Shown piece after piece: positions 12,601-23,690 of a stretch of 64,000 nt of DNA (position 1 is the stretch's first letter; the number at the start of each line of letters is the position of its first letter). Both the position numbers and the translations under genes were made by a program. The stretch comes from Incurvaria masculella (taxonomy: Eukaryota; Arthropoda; Insecta; Lepidoptera; Incurvariidae). Under the pieces are notes generated by a model. That model made no database searches, had not been told where the DNA came from, and saw nothing but the letters and a program-made list of their open reading frames with translations. The stretch lies in the NCBI GenBank assembly GCA_946894095.1, contig OX335652.1:16019001-16083000 (forward strand). Direction: 5' to 3'.

Positions 12601-12672
12601 GGCGCCGATAGATCGCGTCATCGGATCCGTGTCTGTCTGCTGGTTCTCTGCGTCTTTCGTCTCATTTTTCAT
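6234..12672 (-). CDS. Organic cation transporter-like protein (SLC22 family, MFS)
   Basis: Four coding exons join in frame: 12686-12287, 8345-7938, 7591-7345 and 6665-6234 (stop TGA at 6236-6234). From the ATG at 12672 the protein has 490 residues, slightly short of the usual 530-560. TM1 is near residues 28-54, followed by a short Cys-rich extracellular loop with NFTC and NCST glycosylation sites. The major-facilitator signature GFLADRFGRRK (124-134) spans the first splice junction. ELIGARYRD (183-191) and LPESPRWL (239-246) are SLC22 hallmarks. The second-half counterpart NRVFGRKW opens exon 4. All 12 membrane segments appear present. SLC22 proteins move organic cations, carnitine or similar solutes across the plasma membrane; the substrate cannot be told here. 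Exon 1 starts with an AG acceptor, so an untranslated upstream exon is expected. An upstream coding exon is not excluded, because the frame stays open to the acceptor. Confidence 0.9.
7345..7591 (-). CDS. SLC22-like gene, exon with central loop and TM7
   Basis: The acceptor TATTCCAG gives phase 2 entry and the donor CAG|GTAATT gives phase 0 exit. It encodes the hydrophilic central cytoplasmic loop (MKKMSEEIGSKQTEH) and the segment VIRRNTLCICFNWLVCGLCF, which fits TM7. Confidence 0.88.
7938..8345 (-). CDS. SLC22-like gene, exon with TM3-TM6
   Basis: The acceptor is TTCCAG and the donor is GAG|GTGAGT. The split Arg codon joins to FGRRKPF, restoring the MFS motif. The exon ends in LETAAK plus a split Arg codon. 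It encodes membrane segments 3-6 and the LPESPRWL signature. Confidence 0.9.
8346..11071 (-). other. Intron 1 of SLC22-like gene, downstream part
   Basis: This part of intron 1 is AT-rich and holds no feature I can support. A 60-codon plus-strand frame at 10848-11030 has no recognisable domain. The LINE insertion follows immediately upstream in gene order. Confidence 0.5.
11072..12080 (-). mobile_element. 5'-truncated Jockey/CR1-group non-LTR retrotransposon
   Basis: The minus strand encodes the C-terminal part of a reverse transcriptase. It opens with LFLLHINDLLNL and GDIDCYADDSTVLARY (the YADD catalytic box), followed by ILGVDLTHDLNFGRHM and the late motif YCSHLWDGSAKHLLGSLDSI. The frame is open for 317 residues to a TAA at 11085-11083 that merges with a poly(A) tail (T run at 11072-11084 on the plus strand). 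The endonuclease, ORF1 and most of the RT are missing, as is usual for 5'-truncated LINE copies. It lies in intron 1 of the transporter, same strand. The intact frame suggests a recent insertion. A fragment of the same family lies at 40438-40512. Confidence 0.8.
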
Positions 12673-12686
12673 CTCGATTGGCAGCA
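12287..12686 (-). CDS. SLC22-like gene, first coding exon found
   Basis: On the minus strand the exon follows TTGTTCCAG and ends GACAG|GTAAG, phase 2. The first in-frame Met is at 12672-12670 in a GAGATGA context. It encodes the N-terminus, TM1, the extracellular loop and TM2 up to LAD, with the Arg codon split across the junction. Confidence 0.85.
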
Positions 12687-12689
12687 CTG

Positions 12690-13480
12690 GAACAACATAC
12701 TTGCTTTAGAATTTTAAATTTCAAAGAAAATTTAGTTCACAGTTAGTTAAATCGTTGCCTCGTTATTCTATTCACGCGATGTTTGGTCACAATTTTAGGC
12801 ATAAATCACGTTGGGGTTATATTAAAGGTTTAGTAAACTTTCAAGGTGCCAGTTCCGCAATATGTTTTTAATCATTTTGCACATTTTGTATTAAATAACA
12901 TATATTTTTATTATCCTGCTTAACATCATGAACCTAATATCATTTTTATTTTATAAATGAAACGCATATAAAAGTACCCACTAGATTTGAAGAACTTTGA
13001 ACCACAAATGCTAACTCACATTTTTTTTCCGTCAGAATATCTTTTTTTGGATCGATAATGTTCACATTAACTTCTTTTAAATGCATTTTAATTAAATATT
13101 TTTATGAACGGACGTGACGAAGAAAGTAAAACAAATATATAATGACAATAACGTTGCGGTCGAGGGTCCAACTCAGAATGACGCCTAGACTCGACCTCTT
13201 TACATTGACCAAGCGGGAGTCCGTAACCTCAGTCTCGTCTGAACTGTGTTATTGGATAATGGCTAAGATAAGACCACTTATTGGAAAATATGTATGTAGT
13301 ACAATTTGTATGTTTAGCTATTACTATTGTTTAATTGTTTGATAAAGGGATACCCGAAGCTGATGTGTCCCTATAGTTAGTTTCTTATCTTTGGTTCAAT
13401 TATTTATATATTTTTTTGTACCTACATTTGAGAGTGGTTATTGTTTCTTGTATTTTTATATTTGTCTCGTAATCACTGGT
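12690..13480. other. Unassigned AT-rich DNA upstream of the first coding exon
   Basis: Probably the first intron or promoter region of the SLC22-like gene. Nothing distinctive was recognised. Confidence 0.4.
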
Positions 13481-13486
13481 TCCAGC

Positions 13487-13600
13487 CAGAAAGCAGTGGT
13501 TCCGTACCGCTGAGGGCCGGAAGGACTGTAGAAAAATTGGAGAGGCGTATGTCCAGCAATGGATGCAAACACGCTGACTGACTGACTGACTGACTGAATC
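13487..13600 (+). mobile_element. RTE-clade LINE, 3' end relic
   Basis: The block translates as KQWFRTAEGRKDCRKIGEAY followed by VQQWMQT, then a GACT/CTGA microsatellite. The large RTE copy at 42.66-43.8 kb has the same C-terminus and tail. Only the last 30 or so codons remain. Confidence 0.7.
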
Positions 13601-13734
13601 ACTAAAAGTAACTAATTATGTGTTAGTCCACTGTGTTTTTAAATTATTTTTCGTTTCAACAATATCATTCGTATATGTTTAATTTTAACTGGACATTGTT
13701 GATCTACTGTTATGATATTAGCGGAACACAACTT

Positions 13735-13925
13735 AAGTTCGTGACCTTCCTTTTATGGCAGGGTTACATTGAACTGGATGGTAAACGCGGCCTATTAACA
13801 TTGCCGCTTCGACCACATTTCATTCAATGCGATGGTAGCAACCAGGGTGGCATTAACCCTACCACCTAGTAAGTAAGAAAGGCGATGCACAGTGTTACGT
13901 GGAATCCAAACCACAAACGATGAAT
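13735..13925 (-). mobile_element. SINE body fragment
   Basis: Contains TTACATTGAACTGGATGG, the TGCCGCTTCGACCA segment and the CTACCACCTAGTAAGTAAG segment of the shared SINE body, in the same orientation as the copy at 3.0-3.5 kb. The head is missing. Confidence 0.65.
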
Positions 13926-14317
13926 CCCAAATGCTGCCCAAATGTATTATTTATACCTGCCGCGCCGGGACAAAAACCAAAAGTGTTCTAATGTAATGTT
14001 CTCACCAGCTTTCACCATGGTTTATGCCATGGGAGTATATGACTGGGCGGTCGGAACAAAAATGAGTCACGGGAATACGTGGCCGCTTGGATAACCGACG
14101 AAAATTCAGCAATATTATATATAATATTTTTTCTTCATAGATATGTAACTTAAGGTTCCATCGGGACTGGTTTTTGAAATATAAAACCACTTATTTTATT
14201 GATTTATTAATTAATCCTCAAAATAGCACAAATATTATTTATAATAATAGATCTAATCGAATCAGCATATCCGCTACATATCGCTGCAGACATTGAATAG
14301 CATGTAAAAAATTTAAC

Positions 14318-15463
14318 AAAAAAAATAACCGACTTCAAAGAAAAAGCACTAAAAAGTAAAATATAATTTCCATTTTTGTAGTTACGATTTCTGTTACTTT
14401 TTGATTCGGCGTCAGCCGGGCACGCGCTGCGCCAATCAAGAGAACCTAACCTAACCTAACCTAACCTTGGCTGACACCGACTCAAAAAATAGCAGAAATC
14501 GTAACTACAAAAATGGAAATTATATTTGAATTTTTAGTGCTTTTTTTTGAAGTCGGTTATTTTTTTTGTAAATTTTTTTTTATTTGTTTATTTTTAGTGA
14601 ATCTGAAGTACACTTACTAATTTGTACACCTCCTTTCCAATAAAAAAAGAATCACCGAAATCGGTTGGCGTTATATTGAGTTATTCGTCCATTTGTCGCG
14701 CACATCTTAATACAAATTTAAGGTGGCCCAACCCGCTCATCTCCCCATACAAAAGGGGAAAGAAGATCACGCCCATATTTCTTGTCAGAGATCCAAAGTT
14801 TTGCTCAAAATGGCTGTATTCGATCGAACTAGATGTCTGATGACCATTGGCATTGTAAAATTGTGTTTGGTTTGCAAGTTATAAGGTCCGAAAGTTAGAA
14901 TTTTTCGCGCGTTTTATGCAATAACTTTGGAGGTGGATTACGCAATGATAAAGTAAGAACATCGTAAAAAGATTAGTCATCAGACATAGCTTATTTAATC
15001 AAGATTTATGATCTATTTGGTTTTTGTTAGATTTTTGACTACAACGGTCGTGGTTTACTTTTAGCTATAAGTCGTTTTGAAATTAAAATTTTCGTAAATC
15101 TTACCAAATCATACACTATGCACATTGTCTTTTGTGTGGACATGTTGCATCTTCCTCATCACGGAGCCTGTCTTATTCTTTGAAACAGAGAAGGTCCCAG
15201 AGCGTAACAGCACGGTTTGGTACCGTGCCCGCGAATGAGTTAGGCCCGCCGGGTTGGGCCGCCTTAAGACTTTTATGATTTCCTCATGGATATCATTGTT
15301 AGAACTTAACCAAATTAAAATGGAACCACTTGGGAAGCACTAGCTATCATTTAAAAAAATAATCATCAAAATCGGTTAACCCAGGCAAAAGTTATGAGGT
15401 AACAAACATAAAAAAAAACATACAGACGAATTGATAGCCTCCTCCTTTTGAAGTCGGTTAATG
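14318..15463 (-). mobile_element. TTAGG-palindrome element, copy 3, split by a TTAA MITE
   Basis: The hairpin is 14318-14570, with the array read as CCTAA on the plus strand. The unique half continues to about 14721, is interrupted, and resumes at 15264, ending GAAGTCGGTTA near 15463. Removing the insert and one TTAA restores the sequence found uninterrupted in other copies (ACAAATTTAAGACTTTTATG). Confidence 0.75.
14722..15263. mobile_element. TTAA-flanked MITE (piggyBac-type), copy a, 542 bp
   Basis: The left end is GGTGGCCCAACCCG and the right end is CGGGTTGGGCCGCC, imperfect inverted repeats. TTAA flanks both sides (14718-14721 and 15264-15267), and other copies of the host repeat have a single TTAA at this point. 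TTAA duplication is the hallmark of piggyBac-superfamily transposition. No transposase is encoded. Related copies are at 38912, 41247, 56852 and 58959. Confidence 0.8.
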
Positions 15464-15465
15464 AG

Positions 15466-16188
15466 CTTGTATTAATTTAGCTGAAGGCTAAATAGTATAA
15501 TGCAACTAGTGTTCAGACGCATTGCAGGCTTAGGATATTAAATAGAATAACGTACTGTAGAAAACAAATTGAAACTGTTCTTTGTTAGCGTATTCAATTA
15601 GTGTCAATACTTAGTAACTATTTAGGTAATGATTCTTCCCCGATTTGTTCTATTTAAAAAAAAATGTGTAAAAAATGGTATGCTATTATCGTGGCAGCAT
15701 TACATATCACTGGGCAGCAGAGCAGTTTATTCAACCCGGCAGCGTAGGGAAGGTGACAAAAAGATACACCTTCACCGGTTTGGGGGATTCTGACATATGT
15801 CCGTAGCGAAGTGAAATTGTTTTATGTTCACAATCCCCAATTCCCGTAATTTGCATGAATGGGTCTTATGTTAGCTCCGTGTATCCTCGCTTCACTTCTG
15901 ATTTTACATACCAATCATTTTCGATCATTTAACCCTTACCATGAAACATCTAGTAGTACTGGATGTACTGGTGTATCTGTTATAATTAATCGAATAGATA
16001 AAATTGATTGTAATTTAAAGATTAATTCTTGTTAGATGTTGTTTCAGTAATGATAGCCTAAATAAGCTCGCTAATGCTTTCCCATTTTAGCGAAATTGCT
16101 CACCAACGTCCAAGGTTTTTTTTACCGTAAGATTTTTCATCATTATTATATACTTATCGCTGAACGATATAGATGTTAGAAAACATAC
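15466..16188. other. Unassigned AT-rich DNA
   Basis: No gene or recognisable repeat was seen. Confidence 0.4.
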
Positions 16189-16336
16189 TTGTGCAGGGCT
16201 ACTTCCAACTACGCGGTTTATGTCTGCAACCTTACACATCGGTGATGCATCGTCGAGCGTTGGTGATAGGAGTTCCTCTCCTACTAGGTCTGTGGCCGTG
16301 ACCGCATCGTTATCTCTTAACCGGGCCATGCCATGT
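16189..16336 (-). other. Candidate orphan exon, unknown product
   Basis: On the minus strand an acceptor-like TTTTTCTCTAG precedes an open frame containing MARLRDNDAVTATDLVGEEL and ending SSPAQ before a donor-like GTATGT at 16188-16183. The codon use is less AT-biased than the surroundings. It exits in phase 0, whereas the next exon of the SLC22-like gene needs one leading base, so it is unlikely to be its N-terminus. No family is recognised. Confidence 0.2.
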
Positions 16337-16339
16337 CTA

Positions 16340-17470
16340 GAGAAAAATTACGGAAACTAACACCGTTTACAAATAAGAAGAACTACTTATCTTAATGGAC
16401 GACTGAAGTTAATGAGACAAATGATTAGGAAGAAAATTTTGTACGTACAAAGGTTAACACTTTTAAAAATAAGTACTTCAAAAAACGCAGACATTCCCAG
16501 ATATACCCCAACGAGCAAAAACCTCGTCGATTTCAACGTGGCTGAAACTCAAAGAAACTCCAAGAAATCTTTCAGAGCAGCCCCACATCTAACCTGTAAG
16601 AGTAACAGTTTCAGGCATGAAGCTAACAAGGGATGCGGACTTTGATAGTTTTCTGAAATCCAAAGCACAGCTAACTCTCAAGAAATTGGATATCTTTTAC
16701 CGTAATCGATGTCCAAGTTTTGCTACTTTACATAGCGCTGCAGTGATCACTCCAGTACGGCACGGATCACAGTATCTGCATCTGCTTTTGTCGGCAGCAG
16801 CGTCGAGCTATCCATCTGGTCGGCTACGCCAAACTTACAGATAAATCTGCAGCAGCGATAGCGATAGAAGAATCTCTGCGCTAATTTTAAAGATACTACC
16901 ATAGTCACAGCTGTGGGGAACTGCCTCCCCTTCCTATGCAAATCCCACACATACGCCGAACATTGGCCAAACACCCATTTGTGGTAAACAGAAATGTGTT
17001 GAGAACCCAAAGATCAGTCACGAAGAACCGACCGACTTGGCTCGCGAGAAGCAGGCGTTCTGAGCCGGTCTCAGTTCTCACCTAAATTGGCGTTTACGTA
17101 ACTTCGAAGTTCAGTAAAAACGTCAAACTCCATACAAGTTTTTACTAGATATTCTGTGGTTTTTCTTCTTCGAGCTGTCAAAGTCAAACTCGGACTTCCG
17201 ATTTGTATGAAGACGCGGAGTCGACGTAAACGGCAACGTCGACGTATTTACGGCAACGATAAGTAAGCTGTCAAATCAAACTCGGACTCGCAAATGGTAG
17301 TTCGCTTCCATCCATCCATTCATCCATAATCGATTTCAAAGTCACTGTTCTTTTTAAATTTAACAGAGAGTTGGACTTTTCGTTGGATTTAAATGTCTAA
17401 TAAAACAATTATTACGAGAGGTGCGAGCAATCTGGAGGGAGGAAGTAGGTTGCGGTGAGAAGAGGTGAGT
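16340..17470. other. Unassigned DNA with an IR-element fragment
   Basis: Bases 17050-17300 share TCACCTAAATTGGCGTT and CAAACTCGGACTTCCGATTT (the latter in inverse orientation at 4.3 kb) with the spacer of the inverted pair at 4.0-4.4 kb. A stretch near 16965 (AACACCCATTTGTGGTA) recurs near 51471. No gene is supported. Confidence 0.35.
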
Positions 17471-17474
17471 TGAG

Positions 17475-17612
17475 GTGAGTAGAGGAGAGGAGAGGAGAGG
17501 TGAGGTGAGGAGAGGAGAGGAGAGGAGAGGAGAGGAGAGGAGAGGAGAGGAGAGGAGAGGAGAGGAGAGGAGAGGAGAGGAGAGGAGAGGAGAGGAGAGG
17601 AGAGGAGAGGTG
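17475..17612. repeat. GAGAGG/GGAGA microsatellite
   Basis: About 135 bp of nearly pure AGGAG/GAGAGGAG units with a few T interruptions at the left side. One strand is all purine. The long frames reading through it (LLSSPLLSS type) are by-products. Confidence 0.95.
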
Positions 17613-17619
17613 GGGAGAG

Positions 17620-18379
17620 CAGGTGTGCGATGCGTGCGTGGGCAGCAGTTCGCGAGTGAATCATCGCATCGACACGACTGTTTTGCAAGTGATTTACAGA
17701 AACAATAAAATCGTTCCAGTATTGAAGTGCTGTTTTATTTCAGTTACCTTTTGGTTATAAAATAGTCCCTACAATATGTTTTGATACTGACCGTGCACGA
17801 CAGCTAAAACTGGTTCGCGGGTATCGTTTTTTAAATATTCACAAAACAAATAATATTCCTCTTAAGTTTTACGTCATCTCATATTGTTATTTATTTATGG
17901 AAAGTCCCACTTGAACACGCTCTCTATAGGGTTTTGTACATCGAAAGAAACATTTACGCCTTAAATGACGACTATGCGTCCGTTCATTCAACCGTCCTCC
18001 TGACGGCCGCATCCTTTTTTTTATTTGACCTCTAAATTGTACGTGGTAATAAAGACCTTCAGAGAACTTTGGCAAAGTTTTCCACCAGGCCGGCATTTTT
18101 TTCGCAACCCCCTACAAAGTGCGACAGCGCCGGACTTTATATATTGGCTGCCCTAGGCCTATTGAAGATTGCTGCCCCCTTCGGAATCACATTTAAGTTT
18201 ACAATGAAAAATTTTAACAAGCAAAAAAAATAAGAGCGGCTCATGCAGCCGATGGACGTCGGAAACTTTCAGAAGATCACGATAACAAAAATGCATTTAG
18301 CAGATTTTTCGAATGAGCTAAAAAAATCCCACGCAGGCGAATTTAAACTTAATGGTCGTTAAAATAAAAAAAAAATTAA
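17620..18379. other. Unassigned DNA
   Basis: A repeat-like GCGCCGGACTTTATATATTG stretch lies near 18128, but no boundary could be set. No gene is supported. Confidence 0.35.
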
Positions 18380-19378
18380 CAAAAAAAATTACCGACTTCA
18401 AAGAAAAAGCACTAAAACGTAAAAAAGAATTTCCATTTTTGTAGTTACGATTTCTGTTATTTTTTGAGTCGGCGTTAGCCGGGCACGCGCTGCGCCAATC
18501 AAGAGAACCTAACCTAACCTAACCTAACCTAACCTTGGCTGACACCGACTCAAAAAATAACAGAAATCGTAACTACAAAAATGGAAATTATTTTTTACTT
18601 TTTAGTGCTTTTTCTTTGAAGTCGGTTATTTTTTTTGTTATTTTTTTTTATTTGTTTATTTTTAGTGAATCTGAAGTACACTTACAAATTAGTACACGTC
18701 CTATCCAATAAAAAAAAATTTAACAAAAAAAATAACCGACTTCAATGAAAAGCACTAAAAAGTAAAAAATAATTTTCATTTTTGTAGTTACGATTTCTGT
18801 TATTTTTTGAGTCGGCGTCAGCCGGGCACGCGCTGCGCCAATCAAGAGAACCTAACTTAATCTAACCTAACCTAACCTAACCTAACCTAACCTAACCTAA
18901 CCTTGGCTGACACCGACTCAAAAAATAACAGAAATCGTAACTACAAAAATGAAAATTATTTTTTACTTTTTAGTGCTTTTTCATTGAAGTCGGTTATTTT
19001 TTTTGTTAATTTTTTTTATTTGTTTATTTTTAGTGAATCTGAAGTACACTTGCTAATTTGTACACGTCCTTTCCAATAAAAAAAGAATCACCGAAATCGG
19101 TTGGCGTTATATTGAGTTATTCGTCCATTTGTCGCGCACATCTTAATACAAATTTAAGACTTTTATGATTTTCTCATGGATATCATTGTCATAACTTAAC
19201 TAAATTAAAATGGGACCACTTGGGAAGCACTAGCTATCATTTAAAAAAATAATCATCAAAATCGGTTCACCCAGGCAAAAGTTATGAGGTAACAAAAATA
19301 AAAAAAAAACAAAAAAAAAAACAAAAAAAAACATACAGACGAATTGATAACCTCCTCCTTTTTTGAAGTCGGTTAAAA
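18380..19378 (-). mobile_element. TTAGG-palindrome elements, copies 4 and 5 in tandem
   Basis: Two hairpins (18380-18640 and 18723-19008) are separated by a truncated unique segment. The second is followed by a complete unique half ending GAAGTCGGTT near 19377. Loop arrays on the plus strand are CCTAA runs, about five units in the first and ten in the second, including two variants. The orientation of the array relative to the asymmetric loop flank is the same as in copies 1-3. Confidence 0.75.
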
Positions 19379-19680
19379 AAGAATCACCGAAATCGGTTGG
19401 CGTTATATTGAGTTATTCGTCCATTTGTCGCGCACATCTTAATACAAATTTAAGACTTTTATGATTTTCTCATGAAAATCATTGTCAGAACTTAACCAAA
19501 TTAAAATGGGACCACTTGGGAAGCGCTAGTGCTTCCCAAGTGGTCCCATTTTAATTTAAAAAAATAATCATCAAAATCGGTTCACGCAGGCAAAAGTTAT
19601 GAGGTAACAAACATAAAAAAAAAACAAAAAAAAAACATACAGACGAATTGATAACCTCCTCCTTTTTTTGAAGTCGGTTG
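19373..19680 (-). mobile_element. Partial TTAGG-palindrome element (unique half) with internal inversion
   Basis: This is the unique half only, sharing a terminus with copy 5. It contains a short perfect palindrome at about 19501-19556, where AAAATGGGACCACTTGGGAAGC is followed at once by its own reverse complement. Other copies carry this sequence once. Confidence 0.7.
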
Positions 19681-19689
19681 ATAACAAAA

Positions 19690-22070
19690 TGTTACGAATG
19701 AGCAAAATAAAACGCAGTGAAACTGGCATATTGTCCACACTGGACAGAGCCCAAAAAACAAATTAAAAAAAAAAAAAAAAAAAACGCAGTTGTGAAGGAT
19801 GGTCGGAAATTTTAGGCGGCCAGCAAGATTCCCATATTCGCCAAGTGTTGCCGCCTCAAAAAAATTTCCGCCGCAGTCCGGGCCTACTTGGCCTACAGGG
19901 AAACCCAGACCCTCTGAAATCTGCTGCTCAGTGCTGCCGCCACAATGCCGCGGGCTATACGGCCTATCGACAAGTCCGACGCTGGCGCAAGCCCATGGCA
20001 GTTGTCAGGTGACTGTAGGTGATTTATATTACCCCAAACTCTTCGTTTCCCAGACAACGAAATCATTCTATATTCGTCACGCAGGAGTAAATGCGGCATG
20101 TGGACTTGTATGTGCCAACAATGTTTAGGTACTCATACACATCGAAATATTTTTTTCCATCCATTACCGATTCTCGGAATGCTTCGAGCACCTAACGGTT
20201 TTGATGGCCACTAAAATATTTTAGTATAGTTGGATGACGTATTTAAACAGCGCTAATATAGGAATGTTAGGTTAATTTATTACTTGACATTCCCTTGTTT
20301 TAATGGTGTACGCACATTCGAATCTGTGTTCAAGATTACACGGCCCTCGTAACGGTTCCTCGTACCTGGAGGATTGTTGGGAGACGTTAGCCTGTCAATC
20401 CTTACGAGGAATTATAGTCGTGTTTTTAAATACTGTGGCACGCCCGTTAAGGCGGGAACAGAGCTCAAATTGTGAGAAACCGTCTATTCAAAAAAAGTTG
20501 AGTTATTCATATTGACAATCGGTAAACAATATACCTGTTATCTGCTCATAAAACTACAAATCTTGTTTTATATTTTTTTTAATATTCCAAACAAAAACCC
20601 AAACATTAAGGCACCATCTCTGGTTTTTGTTATAGTCATGGTTATTGTATATCTGTCCTTATTTTTTACCTGAAGAAGAAAGAAGATAGATAGAGAGTCG
20701 TCTTTCTCTGCAGAAACTGACTATTATTTGTGAAACATATTTGGATATATAAATAATATCACGAAATTGTGAAACGAACAAAAAATTTTTTCTAAGAGAT
20801 ATTTTTAATTAGAACTAAAGCTTGGAAATAAAATAGTCCATGAGACCTCGAAATAAAATTTTGGTCAGCCTTTTGCAACATATTTTGAATGATTTGCGAC
20901 AATCCTTTTTAATGTTCTAGGGTCTGATTTGGTGATTTTCCACGGTCTCACTCAAATTCAGCATCCAATCTGGTTGGGTTGGTTATTATCTCCACACTTT
21001 AGGCTGAATTTGCCCAATTATTTAGACCAACTTGAGGCGGGCCAACCACCCAACTTAGTCCAAAGTGCAGACTGCGAATACGGCATGACACACGGTTTCG
21101 CTACAAGTTATTCATTTTATAAGGATGAATTTTTGATGTCGACATCGCATGGTGGGTTCTGAATTAACTAAAAAAACTTGAATGTTTTATTTATGAAAAG
21201 AGCATTATTCACTTTTTGTCGGACAGAACACACGAGATGATTACAGTGATTCGCTTGTTTGTTGAATTATCCTGTAGAACATCATATCAGGTTGGTCAAA
21301 TTATATGGTAAGTACCCTCATATGTACAAGTATGTATCATAGATTTGTTTATTTGTTTACACAAACAAAACAAAGGATTTTAACCACAGAATAAAGCTAG
21401 CTACAAGCCACAGTGTGCTACGTCACTGGAGAACGTCACGTATTTGATTAAAGATACCTACCCGTGAATAAAAAACATCGCTGCCCTGTGGTTGCCTGCG
21501 TGGGTTACGATTTCATTTTCATTTCATTTATATATTAAACTTCTGGTAGTCAAATTATGGTCAGATTCAAAGACAGTTTTGGGTTTTGAGACGATTTTCA
21601 AGTCTTTACATAAGTTTAATTAAGTCATGTAACAAATTGATTGATCTGCGGATTTGATCAACTCAGTAAAGAAGAATCCGCAAAGAAACTTCCATAGTCT
21701 ATAGGTTATGATTTTTTTGTCCACATTTAATACACTTGTGAATGAATAACTAAATGTACAAACATGTAAGTTGGGCAGTAGCAACTTATATTTTTTGGTA
21801 GTTTCGTAAGCCTGGTCTGAGGATTTAAGGTTTTAAACTTAAATCAATAGAAAATTCGAATTAGAAAAATAAATAAAATAGTATTTGCTGTGTGGGTTTC
21901 TTTCCGTGCACGTTGTAAGAGGCGACTAACCTCCGATTTCACCACATCCAGTTAACTGAAATCCAATAGTAGAGTTTCTGTTACTTACATATTTACACGG
22001 TGGAACCGAAAGATAGCTTTGGGATTTTTGTAACTTGTGGTGGAGGCAACGAGCGTAGCTGGTTTTGACT
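19690..22070. other. Unassigned DNA
   Basis: Mostly AT-rich, with a less AT-rich patch at 19800-20080 (GCCGCC motifs) whose frames do not resemble a known protein. An A run lies at 19766-19783. No gene or clear repeat boundary was found. Confidence 0.35.
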
Positions 22071-22074
22071 ACAC

Positions 22075-22170
22075 GTAAAACTGTAGGAAGGGGGCCTGCT
22101 GTTTCTAGGTGGTAGGGTAGGGTTAACCCCGCCCGGGTTGATTCGGTCGCATTGAATGAACCAAGAACGT
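22075..22170 (+). mobile_element. SINE body fragment
   Basis: Shows AAAACTGTAGG, a TAGGTGGTAGGG run, CCCGCCCGGGTTG and CGCATTGAATGAAC, all from the shared SINE body, on the plus strand. Confidence 0.6.
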
Positions 22171-23194
22171 TTGGAACTCTTTACGTTCTTGGAATTTGCA
22201 TCCAGTTTTCTTTATGCATTGTGATCAAGTTTTAAATCTTAATACCCCAAAGGTTGACTAGAAGAAATTACTTTTATTGATAAGTCTATCTTTATGCAGT
22301 TCCTTATGTTTATTTCAATTATTATATGTTTTATTGTTGTTAATATTTTAATAATTTCGAATCTAGCTGTAAACTATTAGGAAGGTAACTAATAGCATTT
22401 CACCAAGCTCTCATGAGGTGTGTTGGGTTGTTGTTATGACAGTAGGTGGGGAATTAGGCATCCATGTTCAGTTATATGAAAAAAATTTGCACATAATCGA
22501 TATTTTTTTGAATTAAGTTATCGTGACGATATGTAATTTAGGTTTAGGAGAAATCGAGTTGCACAGAAAATCAATCCATCGTTTCTACTTTTTTAGTGTT
22601 GAGCCAAAGAAATATCTGAAAATAAAATTCTCGGTAAGTTCCTATTGATAATTTGATATTTATATATTGGCGCTATGTCGTTTTGAAAAAATGTCGGCCT
22701 AAATGATTTTGTGGATATTATATGAGTTCCCCCATACACACTTTAATTATATTTCACCCCAAAAGTTTAATTTTCTCCACAGAAGGTAACCGATGTCCTT
22801 TTCCAAATTTCAGACATTTTCTGTACGGAAATTTATCAAAATTGGTTCAACAGTTTAAACGTGAAAACGCAACGGACAGAATTACTTTCTCAATTGTAAT
22901 TTTAAGTATGGATAAGTATGGATTTAATCACGTTTTATTTTGTGACATCGCAGAATTAAATATAGCGCGTTGGTGTTAAAAGAAATTAATCCTAGGTTTA
23001 AATTATGACCACAAACGTTCTGAGGTTATATCAACATCGGCAAAAATAGAACATTTAAAAAACTACAAAAAAAAAAGGCAACAAACTACGCGTAAACAAG
23101 GAAAATATGAAATACATCCACAACTTCGATTTTTGGGCGTCTGCTCATTGCTCGGATGCTTTTGAAATGATAACAAATACTTCTGAGTGCCATT

Positions 23195-23250
23195 TTTAAT
23201 CGACTTCAAAACAGAAGGAGGTTCTCAATTCGTCTGTATGTTTTTTTTAC
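23195..23250 (+). mobile_element. Diverged AACCGACTTC element terminus
   Basis: AATCGACTTCAAAACAGAAGGAGGTTCTCAATTCGTCTGTATG is a diverged end of the TTAGG-palindrome element family. The GGTTCCGT-type repeat begins shortly after. Confidence 0.5.
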
Positions 23251-23339
23251 CCAATAAAAAGGAGTATCCGAACTGTTGGTCTCGATCGAGCGCAGTGTGT
23301 ATTCTGTCACACAGCCAAAGATCGATCTAAATCTTTGCA

Positions 23340-23690
23340 TTCAGCGGTTTTTTGGGTTCCATACCCAAAGGGTGCCAACGGAAGCCTATTACTAAGCCTC
23401 CGCTGTCCGTCTGTCCGTCTGTCACAGGGATGTATCTCATGAACCGTAATAGGTAGGCATTTAAAATTTTCAGTGTTTGTTTATTTTGCAGCTATAACAA
23501 CAAATAGGTAAAATTAAAAAAACCTAAAGGGTGCCCTCGGAACTCTATTACTAAGCCTCCGCTGTCCGCCTGTCCGTCCGTCTGTCACAGGGCTGTATCT
23601 CATGAACCGTTATAGGTAGGCAGCTGAAATTTTCAAAGAGTGTGTAATTATTTAGCAGCTATAACAAAAAATAATAAAAATGGAATGGGG
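23340..23690 (+). repeat. GGTTCCGT-type dispersed repeat, two partial copies
   Basis: Two adjacent partial copies carry CCCAAAGGGTGCC, TTACTAAGCCTCCGCTGTCCG, a TCCG/TCTG run and CATGAACCGTAATAGGTAGG. Complete versions elsewhere end in GACTCGCACTTGGCCGGTTT. No coding capacity is seen. Confidence 0.65.

Noticed and set aside
17389..17708. Long frames on both strands through the GAGAGG microsatellite
   Set aside because: They are produced by a low-complexity repeat without stop codons, not by a gene.
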